NCBI RefSeq assembly: GCF_910592395.1
Contig: NC_088310.1
Coordinates: forward strand, 24,509,491-24,573,490
Reading direction: 5' to 3'
Source of the DNA: Lineus longissimus
Taxonomy: Eukaryota > Nemertea > Pilidiophora > Heteronemertea > Lineidae
Length of the DNA stretch: 64,000 nt
Part shown: positions 25,561-39,005 of the stretch, in pieces
Numbering within the stretch: the first letter of the stretch is position 1
Layout of the letters: each line of letters starts with the position of its first letter
Program-made: the position numbers and the translations under genes
Notes under the pieces: model-generated
Seen by the model: only the letters and a program-made list of their open reading frames with translations
Databases searched by the model: none
Told to the model about the DNA's origin: nothing

Positions 25561-25838
25561 ACTTTCTAATGGCATGCTAGTTTTAGCCTAGTTGGATTGA
25601 TTAGCCAAGGCATTGAACAGATACAATTCCTTCTGGTAGATAGAAACCAAAACCTAATATAATGTTCTTCAGGTCGAGAAAAGTAGATGTTTAAATACTT
25701 TTTTCGACCTGATAAAAAAAATCACAAACCAAAAAAAATGTGGAATAAATTTGCTTGGCACTCTCAGGCTATCGACCCAGGCCATCTTGCGTGTTAATCT
25801 CAATTTCTGTCACTAGGCCACTGAGGACCACATGAACA
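25561..25838 (-). mobile_element. tRNA-derived SINE (copy 1)
   Basis: On the minus strand a tRNA-like head carries an A-box-like GTGGCCTAGTGAC (rc of about 25808-25821) and a B-box-like GGGTCGATAGCC (rc of 25767-25778). Pol III internal promoters have this order and spacing. The body continues to lower coordinates and is homologous to the copy at 26411-26690. Shared features are the head flank ATGTGGTCCTC, an A/T-rich middle beside TCGACCTGA, and a tail with TTGGATTGAT.AGCCAA on the + strand. No coding capacity. Confidence 0.68.
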
Positions 25839-26410
25839 ATGGGCTTCTTATACACTTTATAATGTTATGACTTGGGGCACACTTGACTTTGTGAGGCTGT
25901 TGACAATCAATGATTACAATTATTGGAGATGTTGCTGCTTAAAGGCAGTCAACTGTAGCGTTTGTGGAAATTGAATTGGCATATTTGATTAAAACATATT
26001 TGAAATTCAATTTCACTTTCTCCTGCTTGCCAGAATGCCTTTGGGGCCTATGGCATTGAGTGGCAATGGTGCCCCAAGATTTGATTGTGGTGGACCTTTA
26101 GTCAGCCAAGTTAATCGTAGTTATGACATGACACCATGACCAATGAAAGCGACTTGACCAGTCAGCGGCCAATTTCAAATCACAATCATCATGTTGCGAT
26201 GTTATAAGCTACTTCACGGGTCAGAGAACCAAAAATGGCTCAATTCTTGAGTGCTTATCAGGCAATTTCAGTGCCAGTCATCGATGAGATTGATTTACAT
26301 CATATAATATCTATATTTGCATTAACATGATTACCTTTCATTCTATTCACATTCACCTTACATGTATATTGATATGTTGATTTTGTTGAATATGGTTGAT
26401 TGCCAAAAAC
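25839..26410. other. Spacer between two SINE copies
   Basis: Unstructured intronic sequence between two SINEs in the same orientation. No exon seen. Confidence 0.5.
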
Positions 26411-26690
26411 TCATTTTCTAACGGCATATGCCAGTTTAGCCTGGTTGGATTGATAAGCCAATTACGCATTGAGCCACACAATACCTTCTTGTGATATTCT
26501 TGCAGATTTCTACAAAATAAACTATATCCTGTAGAAAATGATTATATACTTCTTTCGACCTGAAAAAAAAAATGCTACGTCAAAAAAAGGTTAAAAATGT
26601 TACCCGAACCTCTCTGGGTTTGAACCCTGAACTTCATGCGAGGAAATCCTATTTTCTACCTCTGGGCCACAGAGGACCACATGAAGAAGG
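26411..26690 (-). mobile_element. tRNA-derived SINE (copy 2)
   Basis: The minus strand begins with GGTCCTCTGTGGCCCAGAGG (A box TGGCCCAGAGG, rc of 26659-26669) and has a good B box, GGGTTCAAACCC (rc of 26616-26627). The body is similar to the copy at 25561-25838 but diverged, including TTTCGACCTGA followed by an A run on the + strand and the TTGGATTGATAAGCCAA tail block. This copy keeps the better promoter boxes. Confidence 0.72.
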
Positions 26691-28077
26691 TTCTTCTTAT
26701 AATGTAATGTCTATATGTATAATGTGTTTGATGTGTAGAGTCTTTTTATGATCAATGCAAATTTAAAAATTAACCAAATGCCTTAGTCGTGAATACTGCC
26801 AAAGATTGATTGCAGTAGGTGTTCGAACTAGCCCAATGCAATGTTATAATGGCATGCTAATTGAGCATGTGTGATATCACAAAGTTATTAACAATGATAT
26901 GCTAACATCTGGTTGTTGACGACCTTGGGCATCGTTAATAATGGCAACTTCTAGTGATTCATTCAGTAGATAATGAGTCAAGGACATTCTGAGTATAGAT
27001 TTAACTACAATGTAATTTATAAGCAACATATTTTCTTGACACTTAATAGCCAGGAACAATTTGCTCTGTATCACAATAAATAATACTAGCTGAGAGACAG
27101 GTTTAATTTGTTGTGAGATGTAGGAAATAGAGATCAGCTTAAGTATGTTTTAAGACCTTGGGCTAGTAGCTTTACTGTAATTCCAATACCCTGATGTACC
27201 ATTGGTACCATGGCGGAGATGATGAATACACTCTGATGTTGACTGCTTCCCGGGTCTCACATCACTCAGTGCATCATCACAGAACATTGGTCCTTTAAGT
27301 CACCATGCTAATACCTGACATAATGAAGGTTCTTCCCATTGGGCAGGCTTGTCATTGTTGTCATCTATTTGGAGGTTAAGCGGGTGATATTAGTAATTAG
27401 TGCGGATTATACAGTATGATGAGTGGTGCTAATGGTCGGACACAGGAAATCAGTCACGTCTTTTGCTGGTGGTATTCGCTCTCATTTGCATCTATGATGA
27501 CACATTCCTGTCAGTGGTTTGTCATTATTGTCATAACATTTATATCTCTGACATATTTGATGTTAAAATGACATGGCCTTCTTGGCCTCTGTCTTAGAAG
27601 AGCAGACTAATTCTCTATCTGGGTACTAAAACTGAATCATCTTCCCGTGTAAATCAGGACCATGTTTCTAGGCTGACCGTCCAAATCAAAATCATTTTTT
27701 TTTAGGAGAATATGTGTCCTTAAAGGAAAACTATAGCTGAAGAAGAAGGAGCTACTCTGGACGTCCCATGTTTTGACTACGGATTAATTGTTCAAATTGG
27801 TTTGTTGTCTTTAGACATGGGTTTGATGACTTTAGCATTATGGTGTGACTTGAGATTATCTGTAATAGTATTATCTTGTTGAGATCCTCCAACCACAAAA
27901 ATGCTAAAATAATATCAGTTATTGAGATAAATTGAAAAATAACAAGTGTATTATGAGCATCATGGATTGGATTATGTTTTGTACTCTATGACACTGTTAA
28001 AGAAGATGGCTGGATTAGGAGCCATGACATGCATGACAGTTTGAACAATAGATATGCATTATGAATATCGATCAAGC

Positions 28078-28490
28078 TCAATGAGAGAATGAGAGAATGA
28101 TGCATGGTGAACACACAGCTTCTGTTTTCTTTCCACTTGTTCTGTGTAAACACGGTAAACCAGGATTGTGTCCAGTACCCAAGACTTCAACAGAGATGGC
28201 CGATTTGGAACAACAGCAGTAAATGAACCAAGGGAGACAAATATTGTAAATCAAGGGAAATGAGAGAATATTGTGCGGCAATCAACTGTAGTTTTCTCTC
28301 GACCTGAAACTGTAACCTTGGTCATGTCCAGTAGGCTCTACGAAACTTCGCAGCAAGATTGCTAGTTTATTAGACGTGATGGTTTGAACAACACCAGTAA
28401 ATCGAAAAAAGTTACACAATAATTGCAAAGTGAATTAAGCTATAGTAGAGAATACTGCATGGCAATCAACTGCATTTTTCTCTCCACTTC
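28078..28490. repeat. Degenerate tandem repeat, period ~178 bp, 2-3 copies
   Basis: Anchor phrases recur: GAACAACAGCAGTAAAT (ending 28224) and GAACAACACCAGTAAAT (ending 28402), then GAGAATATTGTGCGGCAATC and GAGAATACTGCATGGCAATC, then CAACTG-A-TTTTCTCTC. A third, weaker start (AGAGAATGATGCATGG...TTTTCTTTCCACTT) lies near 28085-28140. Confidence 0.7.
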
Positions 28491-29333
28491 AGCTAATATC
28501 GGACATGAGACAACGATTGCTTATTATCATGCATGTCCCTGTTTGATCCTGATTCAACGTGATTGCTCGCATTGTCAATGGATAATCCATCAGAGTAGGG
28601 ATCATACTCTCATATTGATCGTCCCAATCCAAATGGTTCTCTTCATCTTCCCGCGGCTGATTCATCCTGGTCATTATATCAATCCCGGTTTGATGACCTA
28701 TATCGCCATGGATATATCCTTGGGCAGTTCCGACAGAGCAATTTGGTAAAGCTGGGTGTAATGACGAGCTCTGGTCTGGGATACTTCTGTGATAAGGTCG
28801 ATCATGGGCCAACCAGAATGGCAATAACTGAGTCAGCTTTCAGAGAGAGGTGCTGTCTTTGGCCATTCAACAGCAGGCGAGATCACACTTTCCCTTTATC
28901 AACATGATCAACCAAGAAATGTTATTGTACATGTATCTTGCAATCAACTGCTAACACATACAATGTTTTCTAAATTGACATGATTGGCAGTAACATGATT
29001 GTATAAAGCAAGTCCAATTATGAATGCTCTGTGCTTCAAACTGTCTTGTCACAACTTTGCCTGCCTAAAGAGCTGCACACATTTTGACATTTTGAAATGT
29101 TACTCATTGATTATCCGGTTTCAATCCAATCATTTTACCTCTGGTCGGATAAGAACAATAATTAAATGAACGTGTGTGCACTTGTCTGGTTACTTTACCA
29201 ATAACTCAAATTGATCCACACTTTATGTCGAACATTTTCAAACTGTAGTGGCACCAGTCTGAAACAAGATGGAGGTTGGTTTATGTAGTTGGTTTTGATA
29301 TGCGTGGTGTATGTGGAAACATGCTGAAAAACA

Positions 29334-29438
29334 GATTATTGAATTCTTCAAATTAGTTTGATTATAATTTGATTGTAATTCAATTGTAACGGATTATTGG
29401 ATTTCTCAAATTAGTTTGGTAATGATTCAATTGTAGAT
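29334..29438. repeat. ~58-bp tandem duplication
   Basis: GATTATTGAATTCTTCAAAT at 29334 is followed by GATTATTGGATTTCTCAAAT at 29392. Both copies then read TAGTTTG and ATTCAATTGTA. The second copy lacks about 10 bases. Confidence 0.75.
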
Positions 29439-32400
29439 GCTCCAACTCTAGTACAGTGTGATACTTTACTTTTTTCCCTAACAATTCCAAGCGAGCGTCT
29501 CTAGTATTGGAATAAGTTATATTGAATTATATTATCAACAGTGTAGAATTGCAGTCATAAAAAAGTTCAAAGTTTTCAGTTCAGAGTTAAAATACTTTAT
29601 AAACTTTATACATTGTATGTATGACTGTGGGGGGTAGTAATTCGTTCCTTTGAAAACTGCAACTTGAACTCTGTTTACAAAATTTACTGATATCCTGGAA
29701 TACAGACCTCGTGTTTGACCAAGGAAAAAGGGTATCGATGTAATTGATGATAGCTTCTTTTCTAGTCTTCCACTCAGAAGGGATAGTCTCAGCCTGAGGT
29801 TAACAATCATACTACTGGGCATTGTTCTTATGTTTGATCAGCAAATCATTTCATGCCAACATATTCTCATCACACTGTGTCACAATCTAAACATATCTAC
29901 CGAAGAATTCATTCTCCACACATTTGCACAACACTCCAAGAATAACCCACTAAACGTGTCATGTTGCTCTCGCCTCTAATACCCTGATGAGATTACCCAG
30001 TGATTGATGTACATGTACAAACAAATTTCCATCCTTGGACGATAGGCCACATGGATTACTTTTGATTTTATGTGTTGGCTCGCGGGGAATTATTGAAATC
30101 AGCTGCCCCATTCTCGGATAGTTTGCAGTCATTCGATTTTGAAAATTTGATCATGGTCTGAGTCATATATACTCGATACCATGAGGGTCATGCTGTGGGT
30201 CTTGATCTTCAGCTGTCGATGAGATGCCAGTTAGTTCAATGAGCGTGGAAATTGATTGTTTTGACATTGTTTCCCCTTTTCACAGGGTCCTGAGTTTCTT
30301 GATCTTGGAAATCAGTGATGTTTTGACAAAGTTGCTAATCAGCTTCCAATTCTATTAACCACTTCAACAAAACATTGACAAAGAATTTGTTTTATCGTAT
30401 TTATATAGATGAGGGTGTCAATCAGAAGACAGCTCTATGCCTCAAAAAAATGTGCCAAAAAGTGCACCATCGTTGTGAATATATACTGGTATCTCCTTGT
30501 CTTGGTATTCTGCATATGTGTAGCATAAAAATTGACACTCAAAATTGAAAAGTCTTGACTGGTGAATATTTTTGAAAGTCTGCAAATATCTTTTTAATCT
30601 TCCATTATATGAGGGTGTAATCCATTTTTCTACCCGCTTTGGCAGACAGTTCTTGTATATGAAGGCTGCATCACTGATTGTCAATCAAGTCGCTTATACA
30701 TGAACAACCAATTAAGATGTCTGGCTGTCATATCTTAACATGTTTTGCTAATTTTCTAGGTGGACCAATTGAACTGCGAATATATTTGCCATATTCGCCA
30801 GTAAGTACATACAAACACACTCAAAATCACACACCACACATGACAACCTTTTCCTCCAAGAATATCCATGCGCTTGGGAAAACCACACCCATCCCAGCTC
30901 AAATCCACTCCCCCGTTAAATTCCTTTCGTAAGCAAGACACTCCTTCCTTTATTGACTGTTAGGGAAGATGAGATGCTATGAAGAGGCTTTGGATTTTTC
31001 AAGATGCATGATGGTGTGTGGGTGTAGCTGATGGATAAAGATAGATCCCTTAGAAACTTAAACCGACAGGACATAATCCATCATAGATAGTGAAGGTTTT
31101 CTGTTGAGGTGGTATGATAATATTTTGAAAAAACTGGCGGGGTGATAATTGACTTTGAACATTTTTCAGAATTTTGAACGGACTTTCGTTGTCCAGCTGG
31201 AAGCCGTCTTTGTTTGAAAACCAACATATCTCATGCCCAAGTTGTCCCTTTAGGACAATTGGTGTAACATTTGAGGTCATTGCCATCATTTTATTGCACA
31301 TTTTCATTTGAAATAAGATTACGTCAGATAACTAACGAGGGCCTCCTACAATGTATGGCAAAAATGAGAGTTCTGGCGTTTGAAACTGAAATACTGAAGA
31401 CAAGGTGTCATCAAAGTCTTTATGTCACCATTGATTCTTTCATTCCAAACAATCTCATCATCTTGTTCTTGATAAAAGTGGATACCAGCAGCTTCCCACC
31501 CCAAGGCATACATTGATCAAGACGATTATGTCTGCCTCAGCGAGTCGTAAACTCAAAGCTAAATGCCAGAGTTGGGGAGTCAGGATCACCAGTCAATCTA
31601 ACCTTATTTCAATCAAAGTCTCTAAATATTCTGCCAGAGGCAGTGTCTATGGCTTCTTCAGGTGTTTGTCTGCTCGACGCCTTTTTTTCCCCCAAAATAG
31701 CTGTTCTTGAACTTGAACTGAAAAGAAAATGAGATGATACATAGTAGATAACATTTTAACTTGAATTAAATTTAGGAGTCAGGATTACAAGAGAGCCTTA
31801 TTTTTCGACAATAAAACCATAAGTATTACTGAAGAGATGACTTTTTCAAACTGGATAACATGATATGTTTGTAAATAACAAATATCCTTGATCACCACTG
31901 ATGCCTATCACTCTCAAGGTTCTAGGTTTTCACTGGCTCCAAGATGAAGCCACACCCGATCTCCTCTGGCTTTGATGTTGTGCGTCATCCCTGTAAAGCG
32001 TTTGTGGCCCATTCCGCTTACACTTAACTTTTATGCTTAGGTCAGTCACTCAGCAAGGATATCAATAGACACTGTTATAAGGACGGCCTCGCTAAATGTC
32101 TCTTTCATCCTTTTTTTTAACGTTTTTTTGCTTCCACATTTCCTCAACAGTTTGTAATTTTTTTACCATTTTGTTACAAGAGAAATATATGAGCAATGGA
32201 AAACGACATTTTTGTCACATAATATCCATCACAGGTTGCTAGAAGAAAAATGTATCGTTTGTGGGGCAGTTTTTGGGGCAGATATTTCATTGACCTTAAA
32301 TCTGTAATGATGAAAAGTGAAAATATTTTAAGCAATCCCAATTCAATATATGTCCCCATATCCTATGCATCATGTAAATGGATATTCATGACATCCGCCC

Positions 32401-35400
32401 CGGTGGACTCCATTTAAAAAATCTAGTCCCAAATTCAATATTTTTCGTTCTTCCACTTGAGTTACTGATCCATTGGAAAACCATTTGAGATTACATATTA
32501 CGCTACCACCAACCAACGCCAAGAAATGAAAACGCAATTTTTGCGGATTATTTTCAGTTTCATCATGCATACCACGAGAGCGACGGAAATGAATATTGGA
32601 TCTTTCCCTCGTGATTTGGTGTCTGCGTTCTTTTCGCACTCTGAAGATGACATGCATCCCAGTTGACACGACTAGAAAAAAATACTGACTTGAATTTGGT
32701 GTGTCATTACTTTGAAATAAATAGTATGAAAGTTCTACTTTAGTGTTATTATTAAGGTTCCATGATGCCAGTAAATATCATAAGGTTCTTGATCTGGTGA
32801 TTCTTTGCAGCTGAGACATCATGCATTCTGGTTATAGTTTGAAGAAAACGATGATGGGATTTCAGGATGTCACCACAATAACTGTTGCCTCTGTTACAGA
32901 GAAATTATTGTGGGTCAGGTTAAATTGCATGAAGTCGCCAATGTGTGTCTCTACTATCTCTCAGTACATCTGCACTGTATTAAAGATGTATTCTAGAATA
33001 CTTCTATGCAATCAAACGAGACTCAGTTTATTAGCTGTGCATGTATTGGTCCTTGAAAACCACCAGTTGGAACCCCTGGCCCCTGTCCATAGTCCTCTTT
33101 ATGTGGGTATACCAAACTTAGTTCGTCAGACTCAGAATGGTAATGATGCCTTCATCCCCTACTACTGATATCAATCTCCCTATTGTATTGTGACTTCAGC
33201 ATCTTTACCATGGCACAAACCACTTGATACGGCCATAGTTCATTCCTCCAGTCAGTTGCTGTGATATACAATCCCCTGACCAGACATTCGGTCTGATATT
33301 ACAGCAGCTACTCTGTATTCCACATTGAGTGGTTTGGACAGTCTTAACAATGGAAGCCATGATTGGATCTTTTTTCGAGGTCGACTACTTATTTGACGAT
33401 ACCATCTACCATCGCATGGAGATCGTTGATGGAAATGGATGCGGATCGAATTTTTGCGAGTTTCGTTGATTGGGTTGCTTTAAATGAATGTGTTGCCACC
33501 AAGATTTGGAGTTTGTTGTGGCTTGCGTGCACTAGTTTTATCAATAGTCTTCTTGTAGCAACATCTAATGATTTCATTGGCTTACTATAGCATCTCTATG
33601 GTAGAGTGGGTCAAGATATGAAGGCTTCAGTTCCATGTCAAGAAAGGCCGAAGAGTCCCTCTTGGGTATTTTTAGAAAGATGACACTTTGAAACTCCATT
33701 AGAAGTGAGAAAACATGTCATTATCTACATAACCTTGGCCTGAATAGCTCTAACAATCTGTACCCTGATGATACGTGGACACTGAGGGTTAATATCACCT
33801 TGAAATCAAAATCTTCTCAAATACAGATACAGAAGTATCTTCAAAAAGGCATGTCATAGTCATACAAAACAGGCCAATGTCACATTATTCACTATGCCTA
33901 CTCATCTGATAACAGATAGTCATTGAATGACATGATGTCTACCAAAGTGTTGTCTCTGCCACCATGTTGTCCCCTTGAGCAAGATAAGTTAATGTAATTC
34001 TAGTCACTAATTGTTCCACCTGCGGTGGTGAAATTCACAATGACCTATCAAGGCACTAATGTCGTTAATTACAGTGATGACTTCATTGTCAAGCCTCAAT
34101 GAACGAATTATCACACTTAAATCCTCCAGCTAATTAGGTGAAATCATAACTGAGCTTGTGTTGGGTGAATCTTGATTAACCCCTGCTCTGATGAAGCACA
34201 CATTTTACTAGATTCAGCAAATCGACTGAGATCGAATGCATTTGATGTAGAATGGTACCATACTTTTGCTGAAACAAATGCAGATTTTTAAACACTGTGG
34301 TTGCTGGTTAAGATATGTAATCCATACCAATTGTCCTTGACCATCCCTTGAACAGTAACAACCCAATGTTTTTCAAACTCTCTGCCACAGTACACAATGT
34401 ACAACCCTTCATTGGAGACCCAAATTTGCATAAAATGATAAGTCAAGAACAATAAGTCCACGAATTTAATAAATTTTATGATACTCTGAAAGTTATCATG
34501 GATTCAATTATGTAACCATGGATACTGTCGTGGGGGTTTGAAAACTCCATCAGCTATGTTATTATTCAGCCTCTTGTTTGTCCCCTTGGGACCATACACC
34601 ACATAAATGTATATTTTGTCCTGGTCTATTACCATAATATTGAACTAATGGCCTGGCTAATGTGACTGGTGTCTTATTTGTATATGGAATTAGTGAATGA
34701 AGAATGAGATCCCATAATCAGGTGCAATAAATCAAGGTTAGAGATCTTCATTATCAGTTTATTCCAGTTTCCGGTGTTCAGTTAAATAGCTGTTAAACAA
34801 ATGTTGAAATGTTGCCAGCAATTTTGTCATTATCTCAATTCTGTTGTTGTACGTGTATAGGTATCATGTCAACCTTTAGACCCGCAACCCAAGTATAGCT
34901 TTATATGAAAACAAGGACTGTTCCTGACGAAGTATTACGTTTCAATATTGCTTCATATAAGCAAGTACACTGTATGTATAAAGACCATACTTGATGTAAG
35001 CCATTGTTCTGCAATTAAATGCGGAGCATTAAATGCTAAAAAGACTTCTGATAAACAAGCGCAACTCCTATCTCTTGCTGCCTTTTACCACAAAGATAGT
35101 TTCCAAATTGAACCATTTTTAATCTTGGTGAAAAAGTGAATATTTCCCCATCAAGGCAACATTAGGCATCGTTGAATGAGATTTATCCTGAGTAAATTCA
35201 TTCTTGCATAATGTTTCTTTAGAATTCTTTGAGTAAAGAAATTTACAGCATTTAGATAGGACATTATTGTGTCTCTCTCCGAGATGCTGACAGGCTGATG
35301 CAGCAGAAAGGAAATAAGATGAAAAATTTGTCCATCACCAGGAAAGAGCTGCATAATGGTATTAAGAGAAAGGGATTATAAAAGTTGAAAAAGTTAAAAA

Positions 35401-38400
35401 AATAAATATTTGATATCACTTTGATGAACACTGTACCTGCATGTGCAATCCTTAACTAAAGTTGTGAGGAGTCCTGATTTCAGATGAAAATGTAATTACC
35501 AGTTTACTAGGTATTAGGATCTGAAGATCTAAAAAGGTTGGACATTTGGCGAATCTGCTGATGAAATCAGTCTGTGACTGTGATAAAATGAGTTACTTTG
35601 CATAGAAAAAATGAATCCACACATTGGAGCTTGACTAATTCAGTCATTTCTGTTTTGCTGATGTGTTCCCATTGCCTGTCTGTATCACTGCCCTAATGTC
35701 CAATGGCAATATTTGCTTCCACAGGAGCCGTTTTGCTGGTCATTTCCTGCAGCTATCATTTGTGCATGCTTACGACATCCTCACACAGGAAAGGTTTAGC
35801 TTGATGACAACAGTTAGGATGTTGTAGTGGTGTATCAGGAAGGCTCAATTTGTTCTTTATTCTTGCCCTAATTGCTCCAGGAGGAAATGCTTCTCACTGT
35901 GACAATGGAAAGAGGTCTTTGTGCTGTGACGTGTATGATAAAAAGAGGATGATAAAAACCTGGGAGATTTCATCTGTGAGAGGTTAGAGCAGTCCCAGTG
36001 AGGCAATGATATTATGAGTGGAATCAGCCCCTGGCAGAGTATAAGCCCTACTTTTACACAATATCAAGCTAATACTGTATGAGTCATAATACCTTGCTTG
36101 GATCCTTTGGCTTTGTATGGTTTTTTGGTATGAGGAGCATTGCATGGAAAGGTGATAGAACCATGAACAAATTGTATCTATATTCAACAAGCTGTTATTC
36201 ATTACCTGAGAAGAAGGAGAATAATGAGTAAAATGAAACATCAAAGGAAATATCGAATGGCATTGCTTGGAAATCAGAACAGAGTCAATAGTGTATGCGA
36301 ATTTGATACTTTGCCAATACTGTAGTCAGTAACCTCCAGACCATATACCGGACACACTGATTTCGGGTATTTCCAGAGATTTCCCCAATGGTGCAATGAA
36401 CTGATTGATTGGCATGAGATGTGGGTTACCAGGTTGTCTAGTTATGGTGTTCCTGCTTGCCAATATCTTACACCCAGACAACATTGGCTGCAGAATTCTT
36501 TGCATATTAGACCAGCTTGCTCGCTCTTGCATATCTCTTGTCATTTGTCAGCAAAGTTCAATTAATTTAAGGTGTGAATTTTAACTTTAAGAACCATATG
36601 CCTTCAAAGGTAGTTTGCACCTTTACCAGAAAACTTATTTGAAACTTATCATGTTACTTTGAACAGTAAATCCTTCCAATGGGGACACCTTCAGGTCTTT
36701 TTCGTATTTGTCCTTGTGAACTTTAGCTTGTAGAGTTAAAACAACTATCTCATTGCCCAACCTACAAATTTATTTCTGTATTTTATTATCCAAAGGATTA
36801 TGACATGTATTTTTACAGTTGTTTAGCAGTAGGATTATAGTAAAAACTGTGACATTTGAAATAATGAGGAGGATTACCTGGTGCTTTTCATTTCAACCAA
36901 ACACTTTTTTGTAATGGATCACGTATAAGATATCAAGCAAAAAAGAAGGACACTTTTCTGTTGACTTTGAACTCTGACATGGTGTAAAGAGAGGATTATT
37001 GAGACTTTTCTATGTAACATCTTTGTTCAATTGGTTATCTGTCAAGCTGTCTAGGAAAAACGTAATCCTGATATGGGAGGAAAATGAAACAAACCTTTTT
37101 CTTGGTACACTCCCATGTCAGACTGAATGAACTTAGAAAAATGTTAAAACAAATAGTGAGTTTTAGGATCAGTGTCTGGTGTTCTATATAAAATGTTGTA
37201 CTTCAAATAAACAAGTATTAGTGTGTTCATCAAAGGTCACAAGTCTTTCTCATAACCAGGGGAGCTATTTATTTCAAACATGAAGCAGTTGACTGATGAA
37301 ACCCTTCTTCTAGAGTCACTGGCTTAATCCGTACATGTAACTTTAGAGGCACTGATAAGTCAGGAAGCAACGTCACATTTTATGGCTTCATCTTTTACAG
37401 ACTGTAATACACCCAAGGCAACAGACATAGTAGACATTTGACTCTTTGATTTCTTCATCAATGCCACGACATCCGTGACACCATCTGTTGACATGAAAGT
37501 ATCCAAAGTATTGATCATGTAAAACTGTCAATCTAAAACATTCTGCCTGACTGAGCCACATCTACCAAACGCGTGACGACAACCAGCAAGATATCACCAC
37601 TTCCACACTTAGGGCCTATCATGTCTTCATGGTCCAGAAATGTATGAAACAGTCACGAAGGGCAACCTGGAAATAACATGATACATGTAAGGGCAAGGGA
37701 TATTTAACACATTTGGTTACAAAATATAGTGATCTATGCTTCCGGCAATCCTCTTTTAATCAGAAAGCTGTTGTTTGTGTTGGTGAGGAAAGATAAGTCT
37801 ATAAAGAAAGTTATCAGAAGAAAAGGCAAATACACGTCACTATTTGGATATGCAAGTAAACAGACAGAAGTGCTGAGAATGATGAAAGAGACATAATTTT
37901 ATAATTTTTTGATGGGGATAGGGATGGTTAGAGGCAGTGTAGAAATTTCCACTCTGTGTTCTCTTTCCGCCATGGCTGGATGTAGACACTGTTAAGAGCT
38001 GTCAGAATGACAATGAGGCAAATATTACCCTAGTGCTAGTCCAAATAGCTGCCTACTCCACAGACTATGACTTCCATGAATATATGATCAAAACAAATCA
38101 AACTTGTGTTTAGTCAGACCACTGCCAATATTATGATTGACATCTTGGCTCGTAACTAGTTTACCCTTGTATGCAAATGATATATAACAATGCATAAGGT
38201 TTGCAGTAACACAATTTTGGGCCAGATATTGACAAGATAACAAATTGTGTCTTACCAGATTCTCAGTTAGGGACAAAATGATATATCACAATTTATCAAG
38301 AGCCTGAAGTACTTTGTGTATACTCACAGACTACACTTTTCAGTCGATCACATGTTTCCATGACCAGTATTGATTTTCTCACCATCTCAAACCAAGTGAT

Positions 38401-39005
38401 GACTATCATTGAAATCGTAAACATGGGGTAATCTAGTCTATATATCGTCTTGGCTTTACTGATTTTGCAAGTCCCATTACTGCGTATTCAAGAAATATTT
38501 TTGTGGCATTTGCTGAATTACATGTACATTTTTTTACCTGCCTTATTTAATGAAGTTTGTGTGCTCAAAGGACCCCCAACGATAAATTCAGAAAAACCTC
38601 ATCCTAACCTAATTTTGTTTTATACCATCTTATTGTAAAAAAACCTCTTGCCATAGCATAATGCATTTTTCAAAGCATTTGTGAACTGAATGATAACAGA
38701 ACACCTGCAATTCTTCCTCAAATCAGATAATTACTTGCAGTACTCCTCATTTTCTTGTTCTTGTTTATTTCATCAAAATGAGTCATCCAACAATTTAAGA
38801 GTTTCTCCTTTGATGTTCTTGGTGGTTGGTATAGTTAGTCAGGTTGTTTTGATCATTCATCTTGTGGTCGTGTGGTTCCAGTTCCTTTTTTCTGGGCTCT
38901 CCTACCTCTGCCAACTGTAACCTAAACATGCTAAAATAGTTCATTTTCTATATGAGAAAGAAACTGTCCCTCTACCAGGGCTGGAATGAGTTTCGCCTAC
39001 TTTTT

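Larger units (their letters stand above)
26691..39000. other. Long intron-like stretch with a few old tandem duplications
   Basis: Apart from the duplications at 28.1-28.5 kb and 29.3-29.4 kb, nothing structured is visible. Open frames at 28423/28489 (opposite strands), 32821-33168 and 33363-33590 are the longest. None shows a family motif or a convincing splice frame. Confidence 0.4.

Noticed and set aside
28423-28824. Opposed 108- and 111-codon frames
   Set aside because: They overlap on opposite strands, so at most one could be real. Neither has a recognisable motif, and the area begins within an old tandem repeat.
33363-33590. Opposed frames of 75 and 62 codons, the minus one protein-like in composition
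   Set aside because: No family match or splice signals found; could be a decayed element but cannot be supported.
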